Numbered from the stretch's first letter, positions 1 to 11,590 are shown. The stretch is 64,000 nucleotides of DNA from Pogostemon cablin (GCA_023678885.1 CM042998.1:5645820-5709819); one strand, 5' to 3'. The notes: a model not told the origin generated them from the letters alone. Made by a program: numbers and translations.

Positions 1-1551
1 AGGCCTGTCTGGATATTAAATCGAGTCCTATATTGCATGTCCGTCGTGTCCAACTAATTAATTATTTTTCAATACACATTTTGGTAATGAAGATCTTGGC
101 CATGTGATCGACAATATTTCCGAGGTCTTCACTTTTCATGGTCTCCTTCTTGACTTCGTCTGAGAGTAGCTCCGAGACGCACTTTACTGATCCTTCCAGG
201 CTCATAGCTAGAAATCATATGAACCCTTCTTTATCCAGCTCCAGTGCATCTCTTGCAATCTTCATTGCATTCGTCCATCATTGATCTGGCTCTCACTATT
301 CTTGAAGTCTAGAGTGTCGAGGTTTAGGATCAACTCGTATGGATTTATCAATTCCAGGTGAGACTGACCATATGGGGTATTGTGTAGATTAGATCCTTGA
401 ACTCGACTTGCTCCTGTTGACAATCCCGTTGCCTTCAACTTGAAATTTCCTTGGTTTGGGATTGTTCCTTCTTGACTCGCTTCATGGATACCATTTGATC
501 CAGAGGTTCCTTCATTTTGGCTCAGATCATGTTGTATCTCAGGAGCCCGTGACTACTATTGGGAGCTTGAAGTTTCTCTCACATTCATCTTTAGATCTAC
601 AATTGATAGTCCTTGGAATGACTCATATAGATCTTGTAGATCCTCAAGATTCGCTCTTTCATTTGGAGATATGTATTCTCCTCGAAGGATAGCGATCATC
701 TTTTCACTCTCGGTCTTTGGTTTCGTGAGCTCCGCCGTTTTCCCTTTTTAATGTAAAAGGGGTTATATTTCAAAGGTTGGTGGCAACTTTCTTCCTAGCC
801 TTTTCCCGGTCACCTTGGTTTCCTGGGATATTACCTGATCTCTCAATTTCTTGATGAGATCAAGTTGTTTGTTTTGCAATGTCTCCATCTTATCCATTTG
901 GAAGCTTATCTCATCTATCATTTTGGACATGTTTTGGTAATATTCTCAAAAAAATTTCACCGTCTTCTATATTTCTCTAAGATCTTGGTGCATCTTAGAG
1001 TTATCTGCCTCGATTTCTTTCCATTCTGTCATTTTGACCACCATGAAAAGTGATATGGCTTGCAGATCTCTCTTAGACCTTGATTTGGTCGTCTTCTCCA
1101 TTGTTCGTGTCTAGGGACACATCCATGAATCTCAGTGAAACTATGGAGTTCCACTATGTTTCTTGATACTCCCTTAGAGTATCTTATCTCATCCTGGCGG
1201 ATTTCATCCAGGTGTTCTTTCTCTGTGTAATTGGCACAAGCCTCAGCCTATTTCCATCCTTGTTCGAGTCCATTCCAGAATCGATTGTTGGCCTTTACTT
1301 TCTTCTCCACCTTTTGTCTATATAAAATATTATAATATTATTGTATAGGGTGGTTGCATGTTCTACCATATCAAACAGGCTAGAAGGCGTTGTTACTCCA
1401 ATCTTGAACAGAGCTAATAGTCATGTCACACTCGGATGTCGAACTTTCGTTCGAATCCATATATCTTTAAAACTCTCCTCTCGTTAAGTGATATATGAGT
1501 ATATAATAAAATTTTCATTCATAAATAAATAAACTTAAGGCTCTGATACCA
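1..1551 (-). mobile_element. decayed retroelement, gag-like region, 5' part
   Basis: On the minus strand a tRNA-Met primer-binding site (1551-1540) is followed by a leader and then by a broken reading frame. The frame encodes charged, coiled-coil-like stretches rich in Lys, Glu, Asp and Gln, for example around 1030-830 and 330-70, interrupted by many stops. This is the expected layout of a gag or coat-protein region downstream of a PBS. No zinc knuckle, protease or RT is seen, since the window begins inside the element. It could be an LTR retrotransposon, with the LTR lying at positions above 1551, or an endogenous pararetrovirus, which uses the same primer. I cannot decide between them. The copy is clearly non-functional. 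Confidence 0.5.
1540..1551 (-). other. primer-binding site, tRNA-iMet
   Basis: The minus strand reads TGGTATCAGAGC, the 12-nt complement of the 3' end of plant initiator tRNA-Met. It sits at the boundary between the AT-rich upstream sequence (1552 onward) and the gag-like leader, where a PBS is expected. Confidence 0.75.
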
Positions 1552-2021
1552 TTTTTAAATCGAAATCTGAACGAAAATAGGGATTAAAATAATAGATATA
1601 TACTTTAATTATCATAATGGCAATTCTATAATTTTATAGAAATTTTTTAGCCATTAATTTGACTTTTCCGATCAAACTTTGAATTTTTGACTTTTTGGTG
1701 TATATTGTAATGACATTTTCGTAATTTCCTTAAATTTAAAAGAGTAATTTTGATATTTCAATAGATATTGACTTTTGACTGGGTGTATTAGGTAAAATTG
1801 TGGGTGTGGATAGTACATACCCCATCTTATTCTATATAACTATGAGTTCTCGGGGCCTAGTCAAGTACCTAGAAAGAGAATCCACTTCAAGGCCCATCTA
1901 TAGTTAATTTCTGAAGTATAATTTTATTTTTAACTCTATGGTTTATGTTATATTTTGTATTTATTTACTTGTGTGTCTCCCAGCTACCGTTCGTCCAGAT
2001 ATCCTTTAGTATTAATTTGTA
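1552..2021. other. AT-rich flank, possible LTR part
   Basis: No gene is seen. By position, directly upstream of the PBS on the minus strand, this should contain the 3' end of the element's LTR or leader. No second copy exists in the window to define an LTR, and no TATA box is convincing. Confidence 0.3.
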
Positions 2022-2341
2022 CTCCCTCCATCCCGTTTCAATATTTACGTTTGTTTTTTGCACGTTGATTAAAGAATATAATATTTTAATAGATAGTGGG
2101 TGGAAAGATATAATATTTCATTACAAAAAAACTATTTTTAACAACGGAATATTCCATTGCTAAAAGCCTTAATTCTATTGTTAAATTGAATTACCGACGG
2201 ATTAGCAACGAAATCCATTGGTAAAATTCTATTGCCAAAGTGGTGGTTGGTAAATTTTTTGCAATGAAAAATCAATTCCGTTGGTAATTCGTTGTTAATA
2301 ATTCCGTTGGTAATTTATATAATGATTTCCTTGCTAATCCG

Positions 2342-2520
2342 TAGGGTTGTCAATTTTACCCGTCGGGTCGGGTTACCCATGGATACCTGGGTGATTGGGT
2401 AAGGATAGGGTAGGCAAAATCGGGTAGAGAATCGGATAATACCCGTACCCGAAAAAATCATCGGGTAAGGGTAGGGTACGGGTTTCCCTTTTATACCCGC
2501 GTACCCGACCCGATTACCCG

Positions 2521-2612
<92 letters not shown>

Positions 2613-3056
2613 AAGGAGATCGTAGTTTTTGATATACTTTCAAGTGTTGGATTACGATATTTCTTCTCAAGTTATTATAATTTCTTGTTGTTGCACTTGA
2701 ATTAAATATTATTCTCTATTATTGACTTTATTTTTATGCTTTATGTTTTATTTTGATGTTTTTATATTGATTTTGAGGGAAAAAATGATACGGGAAGGTG
2801 CGGGTCGGTGCGTGTAGGGTTTGTTAGGTTCAAGTTACTGCGAGTATCCGTATTATACCCGTTTAAAATATCTGTTCATCATTTCTTGCGGGTATCCGTA
2901 TATCCGCAGGTTACCCATTTACCCCATGGATAAACCCGTACCCTACACGATGTTGCAATTGAGGGTAATAGGGTATGATATGGATAAGATAACTGGGTAG
3001 CGGGTAGTATGTGGATTTGCTCAACCCGTATCCTACCCTACCCGTTTACATCCCTA
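2342..3056. mobile_element. hAT-like non-autonomous element, innermost
   Basis: The ends TAGGGTTGTCAA and (reverse complement of the right end) TAGGGATGTAAA are inverted repeats. A perfect 8-bp target-site duplication CTAATCCG flanks it at 2334-2341 and 3057-3064. Eight base pairs is the hAT length. Subterminal regions are full of CGGGTA/TACCCG words on both strands. The middle holds a long AT microsatellite. No coding capacity is seen. Confidence 0.85.
2522..2608. repeat. (AT)n microsatellite
   Basis: An uninterrupted TA dinucleotide run of about 87 bp lies in the centre of the innermost transposon. It is cruciform-prone and likely length-polymorphic. Confidence 0.95.
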
Positions 3057-3392
3057 CTAATCCGTTGGTAATTACCAACTGATTGAATTTCGTCTCTAAA
3101 ATAGAGAATAAATCTGTTGGCATTCCGTTGCTAAAACAAAAATGTCATTTTTGTTGCTAATCCATTGGTAATTACCAACGGATTGAATTCCGTTGCTAAA
3201 TTTGGTTGCTAAAAAATACTTTTTTTGCAGTGTTTAATGTAAAGTGGGTAGGTGTATTAGTGTTGGATGTGGAGCCCAGGGTGATATATTAATTGTTTTA
3301 GGTGGGTCTCATATTGCAAAAAGGGAAACGTAAACATTGAAATGGGTCGTCCAAAGTAAAAATATGTAAACATTGAAATTGGACGGAGGGAG

Positions 3393-4230
3393 TATACTTT
3401 TTAGTGTAAGGACATGTACCCTTTATTTCTTTAAAAAAATTAATAAAAGTGTATATCCTTTAAAACAAAATGTTGTACCCTTTATTAATTAAAGTATATA
3501 CTCTTAGAACAAAATATTGTACTTTTACACACTTTGTGTACTTGAAATACAAGAGACCAACTCTTTTCATAAAGATATGTAGAAAATTTAAAGAGAATTA
3601 TAAATTAAGTTGAATGTGGTTTTATAATAAAAGTTAAATTTATTGAATGGTGTAGATTTAAGGAAACGTAGGAAATTGATTCTTCTCAAATGGAGAACTC
3701 AAATAGTTAATTATATATCATTGATGTAAAATTTTCTTACATTTAAAATAAATAAATCTAAGTCCTTAATAGTCTCTCAAGCCCAATTATTTTGCTAAAC
3801 AGATCATATTGGACTCATAAAAGTTTTTACAAATAAAAAGTTTGACTTGGGCCAAACAATTATATAGACAATAGCTATTACTATACAAAACTCAACTCTT
3901 GGCCTACGTACAGCTCTTCTCACCCCTGATTCAGAGTTTCATTTCGTGAAAAATCCAACACAGAAAATATTGTTATGAGATAATTATAAAAAATTATTTA
4001 ATTAATAGTACAACAAACACATTTTGAATAGAATTGATTTTGATTCCTCACCGAAAAAAGAGAGAGAGAAACGCTTCATGCAACTGAAAACTATCATATT
4101 CATATTTCTCAAGACATTAACAGATAGAAATTGAAATGGAAAATGATTCTCAGAGAGTGGATATTAGATTACATTAAGGAACAACATCCATATAAAGTAC
4201 AATCCATAATACAAGGTGATAAACCTCGAA
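3393..4230. other. intergenic, AT-rich
   Basis: This lies between the nested transposons and the 3' end of the thioredoxin gene. No ORF or recognisable repeat is seen. The last ~150 bp (about 4100-4281) probably belong to the thioredoxin 3' UTR on the minus strand. Confidence 0.4.
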
Positions 4231-4236
4231 TTTATT
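4231..4236 (-). terminator. candidate poly(A) signal of thioredoxin h
   Basis: The minus strand reads AATAAA about 46 nt after the stop codon. Plant poly(A) signals are loose, so this is only a candidate. Confidence 0.35.
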
Positions 4237-4281
4237 ACAAGCATAACATACAAGCATACATGTATCTTAGATCAAACACCC

Positions 4282-5377
4282 TCAAGCAGTGAGTGTGGCA
4301 TCTCCAAGCTCAGTAATTTTGGCTTGAAGCTGTTCCTTCCTAGCACCCACAATCCTATGCACTTCCTTCCCTTCCCTGAGGAACAAAAATGTGGGCATCG
4401 CCTCCACACAGAATTCCTCCGAAACAGTCTACACAGTCGATAAAACGAAAACTTAGCAAACATTAACGGAATACAAAGAGTACATAAAGTCGACAGAGAA
4501 TTGCTAGTGGTACGATGTTGCATACCTTAAGCTCATCAACATCAACCTTCAAGAATATAACATGGGTTGTCTTCTTGGCTATCTCGGCCAAGATAGGCGC
4601 GATGAAACGACATGGTCCACACCATGAAGCAGTGAAATCTACCACTACCTGATCAAGAGGATTGTTTTGGGTTCCAAAGTTAGAACTTGAAGAATTTTAA
4701 AGAAAAATTTGGATAAGATAATCGATTTGAACACCTTCATCAGTGTTCACACAGCCAACGGGTGAACAGAGATAACATTCAACAAATTTAAATGTCTATC
4801 CTCCTGTGAAAAGATTCAACTTTTCTTTTCAAGTCAACATAAAAAAGAACACAGGGTATCAAAATTCAAGCCCTTCTGCCAGTATAGCATATAAAGAATA
4901 CAATAGCCATTAAATACGAAAGCAAGCAACTCAAGAACATAAAGAATACAATAGCCATTCAATACGAAATTCAAGCAAGCAACTCAAGCACATAAAGAAT
5001 ACAATAGCCATTCAATACGAAATCCAAGCAAGCAACTCAAGCAGCTCTAAAGGAATTTCTTTGATTCGTCAATACAAAATTGAAAATCTGACCAGCATTC
5101 TAGGGCTTTTCTGAAACCCAAATTTTCAATTGAAAAATAAATCACACCGAAATGAAGAAACTCAAAACGCATATCGCTCAAACGCCATAAGTTCGTCAAT
5201 CAACAGCCATAAATTGAAAGCAGTATACAACAAATTCAAAAAACGAACAATTCATAATTCACAAACATGATAAAAATCAGTTACCAGCTTCTTAGATTCG
5301 ACGCCCTTCTGGAATTGAGCCTTCCACTCGTCAACGGAGTGGCAGCCGATCACCTGTCCCTCTTCCGAAGTTGCCAT
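4282..5377 (-). CDS. TRXh: thioredoxin h-type, cytosolic (3 exons)
   Basis: The product is a cytosolic disulfide reductase that receives electrons from NADPH-thioredoxin reductase and reduces target dithiols. Exons are 5377-5285, 4648-4526 and 4428-4282, all with GT..AG introns in phase 0. The product is 120 residues, normal for the family. The active site WCGPC is at residues 40-44 and the cis-proline (AMPTF) at about 84. The strand before the active site (KKLVVVDFTASW) spans the first exon junction, which fixes the splice. The ATG at 5377 starts a typical short h-type N-terminus (MATSEEGQVIG) with no transit or signal peptide. A TATA box lies about 115 bp upstream. Intron 1 (636 bp) holds a tandem repeat. 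No breaks are seen. The subfamily member is not assigned. Confidence 0.95.
4889..5043. repeat. tandem repeat, 3 copies of ~53 bp, in intron
   Basis: Three consecutive units begin near 4889, 4938 and 4991. Each contains ATAAAGAATACAATAGCCAT and ends with an AAGCAAGCAACTCAAG segment. The first is slightly shorter. They lie wholly inside intron 1 of the thioredoxin gene. Confidence 0.9.
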
Positions 5378-5490
5378 TTTCTCAAAATTTGGGTGACGGA
5401 TGCTAATAATTAAGTCTTCTGTAAGAGTTTGATGATATGAAGAAGGCGTTTGGTGTAAGCAAGCAGGGAATAAAGTAGAGGTGAGCATCT

Positions 5491-5498
5491 TATTTATA
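5491..5498 (-). promoter_or_regulatory. TATA box of thioredoxin h
   Basis: The minus strand reads TATAAATA, 114 bp upstream of the ATG. That implies a 5' UTR of roughly 80 nt. A TGGGCT word (site II-like) lies directly upstream on the same strand. Confidence 0.6.
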
Positions 5499-5761
5499 AG
5501 CCCAATGAGGTGGTGGGAATTGACCAAAACCCACCTCTGTTTGACGATAACTACGAATATGCCAAGTATATGTCGGTTAATTGCTAAAAAAGAGAAAATA
5601 AATGACGTAAGATTAATTTATAACTTATGAAATTTTGTAAATAACGATCATACTGTGCTCACACTTTCATTGCTTGTCACCGTCCAATGTAAAACCGTCT
5701 TTTACTTTCCTTTATCGCATATTGTGATTTAAAAAAATTAATTAAAAAAAAAGAGGTCATC

Positions 5762-5994
5762 TAAACATGCACGTCGATTTAGAACCGCCGATTCTGGGTT
5801 TTTTTTTTTTTTGTTCTAGCATAAAAACGTAAAAAAATAAAAAAAATTGAAAAAAGTAATGAGGAATCAGAACGAACCGGAGTATATCCCGTTTCGGTTC
5901 CAGAACCAGCGGTTTTTCGATTCGAACCACCAGTTTCGGAACCGGCGATTTCTCGGTTCGAACCACCGGTTCCCCTTTTTTGGTGCATGTCTAC
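5762..5994. mobile_element. hAT-like MITE, ~233 bp
   Basis: The ends share the inverted words TAAACATGCAC and GTGCATGTCTA, and the interior is rich in GGTTCGAACC-like palindromes. An 8-bp near-perfect duplication flanks it (AGGTCATC at 5754-5761, TGGTCATC at 5995-6002). The overlapping short ORFs on both strands are products of the palindromic composition, not genes. Confidence 0.6.
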
Positions 5995-6346
5995 TGGTCA
6001 TCACTCTTTATTATATCTTTAATTTTTATAAAATAATTTATTACATCACTATTATTTAATATTACAATTTATTAAAATATTATTATTTTATTTATCTCAT
6101 AAAATTCACAAGATTACACGCAATTGTTTGTGGTGTGGACTTCTTAGTTAATAATTAAATTTTGGCATACTATCTTGTAAAAAGGATATACTATGTAAGA
6201 CGATTATGAAACTGGTCAACTCATTGTTTAAATATAATTATTATATAAGTATTGTAAGACTGGTCAACTCATTATTTAAGTATAATTATTATATAAGCAA
6301 AATATAATTATTTGTAGTTAAAGTATGATTATAGTGAATTATATTA
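5995..6346. other. intergenic, AT-rich
   Basis: No gene is seen. It contains a short direct duplication near 6210-6300 around the words ACTGGTCAACTCATT and TATAATTATTATATAAG. Confidence 0.4.
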
Positions 6347-6586
6347 CTCCCTCTGCCCGATTCTAAGGTATTCATTTGTTTTTTGCACGTGGACAGTTCT
6401 AAGGTCTTTATTTGCTTTTTTCGCGTGGATTAAGAAGTATTATTATTATAGGTAAAGTGAGTAGTTGTATTAGAGGGAAGTGGTGAGTCATATTGTGTAT
6501 TTTTTTTACTAAATAGAGGAAATTGATACATTTGAAGAGGACGCCAGAAATAATGAAATTGATACCTTAGAAGCGGACGGAGGGAG
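6347..6586. mobile_element. Stowaway-type MITE, 240 bp
   Basis: The left end CTCCCTCTGCCCGATTC and the right end (reverse complement CTCCCTCCGTCCGCTTC) are inverted, with TA on both sides. The interior has the family hallmark TTTTTTGCACG followed by a TTATTATT-rich centre. Confidence 0.9.
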
Positions 6587-6652
6587 TATAACACTTTAAA
6601 AATATATTTTTATTCATTATTTATCTTATTTTAAAAAACCATACTTTAACGT

Positions 6653-6694
6653 GTAGGTCTTGTGTGGAACCATCTCACACAAGTTTTTGCCTAC
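6653..6694. repeat. short foldback repeat, GTAGG..CCTAC
   Basis: A 42-bp imperfect inverted repeat starts GTAGGTCTTGTGTG and ends CACAAGTTTTTGCCTAC. The same terminal words bound the larger foldback at 28502-28739, so this is probably a nearly empty member of that family. Confidence 0.55.
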
Positions 6695-7560
6695 TTTAAT
6701 TACAAATTAACATATTTTACTTATATAATAACAAACATACTCTAATAACGAGTCTCACGTAATTATAATCTCGCAATAGACTTTTTCTTAAATTTCTAAA
6801 GCCATTATAAACCGAGAACAGTTGAAATGCAAATAATAACCCGATATTGTGTTCTTTGTGTCAATGGAGGATCCAAATATTTTTTTTTTCAGAGGACTAC
6901 ATATAATCATAAAAATGTTATTTAATAATCAAAATTTGTATAATAAATAAATCAAAACTAATACTATTATAATTACTATTGAAAGTTTCCTCGAAGAAAA
7001 AAAAATTACTACTATTAAAAAAATAAGATTTCACGAAGCATATTCAGATTATATTACTATAATTTACGTTGTTTTAATCTCAAGAACATATTTGTACTCT
7101 CAAAAACATATTTGAACAAGATTTCAAAATCAAATCTTGTGTGTGAGCATTTTAAATTTTTAAATCACATCTCTCTCCTCATTAAATACTACTATATTTT
7201 TAATTTTTATTTACCCTATATATTAATATTATTAGCCAAAGGGTTGATCTCATCCACTGGCGTGTGGTGTGATGTCATTTGAGATTACTTGGACCAAGAA
7301 ATATCTGAGAATTGTGCGACTCCCCTTGGCCAAGAAACCTAATTGTATGTTAGACGTTGAATTCTAGAATCGAGTTTGGAATGTTCTAGAACGTTAGCCA
7401 AATGCCCTAATATCAATCTAATATTTGAAACTGCAACTGGGCTACTCTTAGGTAGGCCACTTGCCATGAAGCCTTCCCTTTCACTAGATGTTAAGTTAGA
7501 CCTCTAAATCAGCTTTCAGATTTATAAATCCACACAAACATACACAGATTGATCCTATTG
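6695..7560. other. intergenic, AT-rich
   Basis: No supported gene. The less AT-rich part at about 7240-7500 has no ORF or known motif that I recognise. The downstream end of RPS9M transcripts probably lies near 7550. Confidence 0.35.
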
Positions 7561-8031
7561 AGATAAACAAAAACAAAACTTAGAGAAGCTCTTAGGTTAC
7601 AATGTGGCATAATTCATCATCTTATGAATGAAAGGCTGCTGCCCAAGTAACCCAGCAGTAGTAACATTCAAGTTTATTCAGGTTGAATTTCTTGCGACTT
7701 TTCAAGCATTCAACTCAATACAATTCCATCACCCCACTCACTCAAAACATGTAATACCAGCTGCTATAATGATTCCAGATTAACCGACACTTACGCGACT
7801 TCCTGCCCCAATATTACAAAGATAATCAAGACAAAGAATTGTTCGAAGTGGGGACCTTCAAGAATATATCATTACATAATCGAGGAAGGGGGAAGGAGGT
7901 GGACTACAGGCTCTATTACTGAAAAGGAAAAACTAACTGAACTTTTCATCCACAAAGAAGAAAAGAAAGAAAGAGAAAAAAGAGCTAATGATGTTGTATA
8001 AGCAGAGCACTGGATGAAGAGAGCAAAACCG
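7561..8031 (-). other. probable 3' UTR of RPS9M
   Basis: Sequence directly after the stop codon, less AT-rich than the flank beyond about 7550 and without ORFs. The extent is a guess from composition. Confidence 0.35.
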
Positions 8032-11000
8032 TTAACGTTTAACCCATTGGAAGCTTTTCCTGGCTTTGGCTTTACCAGGTTTCTTCCTTTCCACAACTCT
8101 TGGGTCTCTCGTCAGAAAACCAGCTGAAAAGGCATCAAATGCACGATTAGAGGCAATATCTAAAAATCTCAGATTAAATTGCATTGGAAATGTTTTGAGT
8201 GGCAAGATAATGGTTGTCAAAGTTAAGAAACATTAGTTAGTCCCCAGAAAACCGAACCTTGTTTTAGAGGAGGGCGCAATCCTGGTTCCCAGTTCTGTAA
8301 TGCTCTGCTGATACCCAATCGAATTGCTCCAACCTGACCTGCAAAATTCATTAGCGTGTTAATCTACAATTAAGCAAATATGATTTGACATTCTTATGAC
8401 ATCACTTCTCTTTGTATTCCTTCAAAATATCACAATATTGTATGTTCCATCATTAATAACCCTTGATAGTGGACTTGCAACTTAACATATGTCATTAATC
8501 CTTAACATCAACACACAAACGAGAATGACATCTGTAAATCACATTAAAACATGAAACTAAATATTCAAAATAATTATACCAGATTATCTACACCAGCAAA
8601 TTGTATGAATAACCATTGAGTAAAACTGTACAGAATAAACTAGCAATCACATTTTCATGAATATTACGTCTTACATTACCACTTATACATAGTGTTACAG
8701 TAATGAAATTCAAAGGCAACTAACTGATTCATAAAGCAGGAGGAATGTTTGACCAAGAGGCCACATCGAACAATGTACAAATAAAATTTAGTCATAAGTT
8801 ACTCACCTGGACATCTGATATGCCTCTATAATTGATATTTTTTACTTCCTAGACAAAACTTTACATGAACTCATTGAGAAGTCTTAAAAAGTTCTCATTT
8901 GACCAAGGAATCATGTCTAACTACATGCAGAACATAATCAGCTTGTATCAGGAAGCTTGGGAATATTTAATAAAATTCGTTAATCAGGATGTCTTGCCTG
9001 AGAGGTTTTCTTATCAATTGCGAAAATTGTCATCAGACATTGTAACAAACGCAAGACATTCAATAGAATATGTCAATATGATATATCAGATCCTTGATGA
9101 AGTATTAACTTTTGTTTGAGGTTGCATTCATTGTAATCTTAGAAAAAATTCTCTGAATTAATTCTCTCTCATTTCCATAATTGAAAATGTAGAGCAATGA
9201 ATTACACTAGCGTGCTTAGTTGCATGTCAGTGCTCACCTGAGGTGCCGCCTCCTTTAACAGTGCAATTTACATCCCATATGCCCAATGTTTTTGTTTCAG
9301 AAAAAGGTCGAAGAAGAGCAGCACGGTGATCAAGCATTGGGAAATATACATCAAATTCCTTGTCATTCACCAAAAATTTTCCAGCACCAGGTTGAAGCCA
9401 AACACGAGCTATGCTGCATTTCCTTCTTCCTGTTCCATAAGACCTTCCCTTCTCATCTACTTTCCTGACCCGTGCCTTGGAAGCCGCCTCCTGTTTCAGG
9501 CGCTCTATTTCACCTCTGCCTGATTTTTTAGAATTCTTCTCATACCGCTTTTCTTCTATTTCGGATAAAGGAGGGAGACCTCGAATGCCTTCAAAGTCCT
9601 TCAATGCAATTAAGCTATCCAGCATCTCATCAGTAATTCCAGATGAGGCTATAAGATCGCCAAATGCACGGTCTGTACCTGTAAAATCAGTACAATTATC
9701 AAAGACTTCAAAACATGTGTATAGTCAGTAATAAACCTGAGGTAAAAAAAATAGTTGACCTATACTAAACAAAAATATTTTAAGTTCAAATGCATTCATC
9801 TTTCTAATGAATATTATCACGGAAAAGGAGACAAACATCGCAGTAGATATATAATTATGGGCTGATTACAATATTTAATGATGTGGTAACTTTTAGTAAG
9901 TAACAATTAACAAAACCATGAGCTAACTCAAGAAATTTCTCATGAGATCTCAACTGGAAATATCCAATCAAATGTTTTTATAAGGGACTTGTGCACATTC
10001 CCATAACAGGTATTCCAGAATCTGTATTCATGGTTTTACTAGAAAACTGTAAACACGAGCACTTCAATTAAGTTTGGTTTTTAAATTCTTCATTCAGAAG
10101 ATTAAAAAATGAGAGCATAGTTACTGCTTCAGATAGATAATGACCCAAACGTAACCTTGGCAGTTGTAGCCTCGTATGTAGGTTTTAATGGAATATAAAA
10201 AGGGCTATCATTGTTTTGCTTATTAAAAAGTCTGGCCAAACAACAGCATAAACAAGATACAACAGGCAAGTTCCCAAAAAGCAGCATGCAGAGATCAAAA
10301 TAACTTCAACAACTTCAGTATACCATTAATTTTTTAAGTTTCTTAGTATAGGTTACAGAACAATAAGATGCAGCAGCCATTAGCAAAATGTTACAAAATT
10401 AGAACTATAACTGTAATGTCAGAGAAAGTTTGTACACTCTTTAAGGGACAGTATGGCTCTCCAATCAAATACTCTATCTATTAATAGATCTCCAAGAGGA
10501 AAATAATCATCCCAACCACAGATGTGTGCAATTAATCAGTTTCTAGTCGCTATCACTAAATAGTAACAGATTAGAAGCAAAATAAGTCATTAAAGCTAAC
10601 TAACCATTTATATCCCCCAAAGATCCCCTTTTTTTCTTAAACAACCCTCTTTGAACCCAAGAATAACTCAATTAACAGAAATGTCCAACCATATCAAAAT
10701 CTATATGAAGATTCTGTTAAGAGATACTAAAGATAACATCCATATTTTTCTGGTATTTCCAAAAAAAAAATTAAAAACTCTCAACAATATATTGACAAAA
10801 GTGATTAAGAGAATTATGAAAACTGGATTGAACAACTAACCCTTCAGAGCATCAGTTAAGGCTTTCTCCTCTGCTTCAAGCTGAATTTCTTCTTCGCTCT
10901 TTTCGATGCTCTCTGCCAATCCACCTCCAAAATCATCTAATCTCAATTCTGCGCCATCTGCCTCAACATCGAACACGTCCCCCTCCGATCCTTCCTTCCC

Positions 11001-11465
11001 CTCTTCCGTGAAATTCCAGGGCTCATAATCTTCAGCTGCCACCTCCTCCTCGTCGCCATTACCAACACCTCTCCCTTGAATCCCCCTAAAAATATCACTA
11101 ATACCAACATCCGAATCTTTCCACTGACTCCCACCAATCAGATCGCCTACTTCGCCATCGCCATTTTGGTTGTTGCTTCCTCGAAGATCTCCACTTGCCA
11201 TCGAAAATATAGAGTCTACATCTTCTTCCTTTTCTGAGGAAAGATTCCATAAATCAGTAGTTGAGTTAGTTGAATCATCGCTCCCATTGCTCCCTTGGGT
11301 GGAGAAAAACGAGAAATAAGGAGTTTCGCGTAAGAAATAACTGTTGGGCTTTGAAAGTAAGGGGGTTGGGGAGATGGGTTGTGAGTTGAGGAGGTGAGTT
11401 GGTGAGCGAGTTAGGGTTAGAAGACGATGAATTAGTGGAGATTTGGGGATGAATCGAGAAAGCAT
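8032..11465 (-). CDS. RPS9M: mitochondrial ribosomal protein S9 (uS9m), 4 exons
   Basis: This is a small-subunit protein of the mitochondrial ribosome, encoded in the nucleus. Exons are 11465-10841, 9678-9238, 8338-8258 and 8123-8032. All introns are GT..AG in phase 1 and join to a 412-residue frame. Residues 1-30 form a basic, Ser/Thr/Leu-rich mitochondrial presequence (MLSRFIPKSPLIHRLL). Residues ~70-205 are an acidic, low-complexity extension. The S9 domain begins near 285 with GTGRRKCSIARVWLQPG (290-306) and ends with the basic tail ARKSFQWVKR. That tail reaches the decoding centre in S9 proteins. The ATG at 11465 is the first in frame; the upstream in-frame codon at 11492 is GTG. Two TGGGCY boxes lie ~100-125 bp upstream. 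No break is seen. Confidence 0.93.
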
Positions 11466-11560
11466 GGCGAATAACGTTGAGTGCAGGTGCACTGGGAAGA
11501 AGGGAGGGTTTTGGGTTTACAGCAAAAAGAATAAAGTGAATTAAGTTGGTATATTTTATT

Positions 11561-11590
11561 TGGGCCATTAACTACCTAATGGTTTGGGCT
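11561..11590. promoter_or_regulatory. paired site II elements upstream of RPS9M
   Basis: TGGGCC (11561-11566) and TGGGCT (11585-11590) lie 96-125 bp upstream of the RPS9M start. TGGGCY site II boxes are known TCP-binding elements, common upstream of plant genes for mitochondrial and ribosomal proteins. No TATA box is evident, which also fits that class. Confidence 0.5.

Larger units (their letters stand above)
2119..3232. mobile_element. CACTA-like non-autonomous element, nested
   Basis: The left end CATTACAAAAAAACT and the right end (reverse complement CACTGCAAAAAAAGT) are imperfect terminal inverted repeats. They are flanked by a 3-bp duplication TTT (2116-2118 and 3233-3235). Subterminal regions carry many copies of a CCGTTGGTAA/CCGTTGCTAA motif in both orientations, as in CACTA/EnSpm elements. 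No transposase is present. Without the nested hAT-like element it is about 400 bp. It sits inside the Stowaway MITE at 2022-3392. Confidence 0.7.
2022..3392. mobile_element. Stowaway-type MITE, split by nested insertions
   Basis: The left end CTCCCTCCATCCC and the right end (reverse complement CTCCCTCCGTCC) are inverted repeats flanked by TA on both sides (2020-2021 and 3393-3394). This is the Tc1/mariner-derived Stowaway signature. Without the insert at 2119-3232 the MITE is about 255 bp, a normal size. It is non-coding. Confidence 0.85.

Noticed and set aside
4216..4523. ORFs opposite to and overlapping thioredoxin exon 3
   Set aside because: They are other-frame shadows of the exon. The spliced thioredoxin frame explains the sequence.
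5757..6059. Three ~70-codon ORFs on both strands over the hAT-like MITE
   Set aside because: The palindromic GGTTCGAACC composition opens frames on both strands; a TSD marks the segment as a MITE.
8865..9119. 84-codon plus-strand ORF with an ATG inside RPS9M intron 2
   Set aside because: No recognisable family, antisense to a spliced gene and in AT-rich intron sequence. It could be chance; transcript evidence would be needed.
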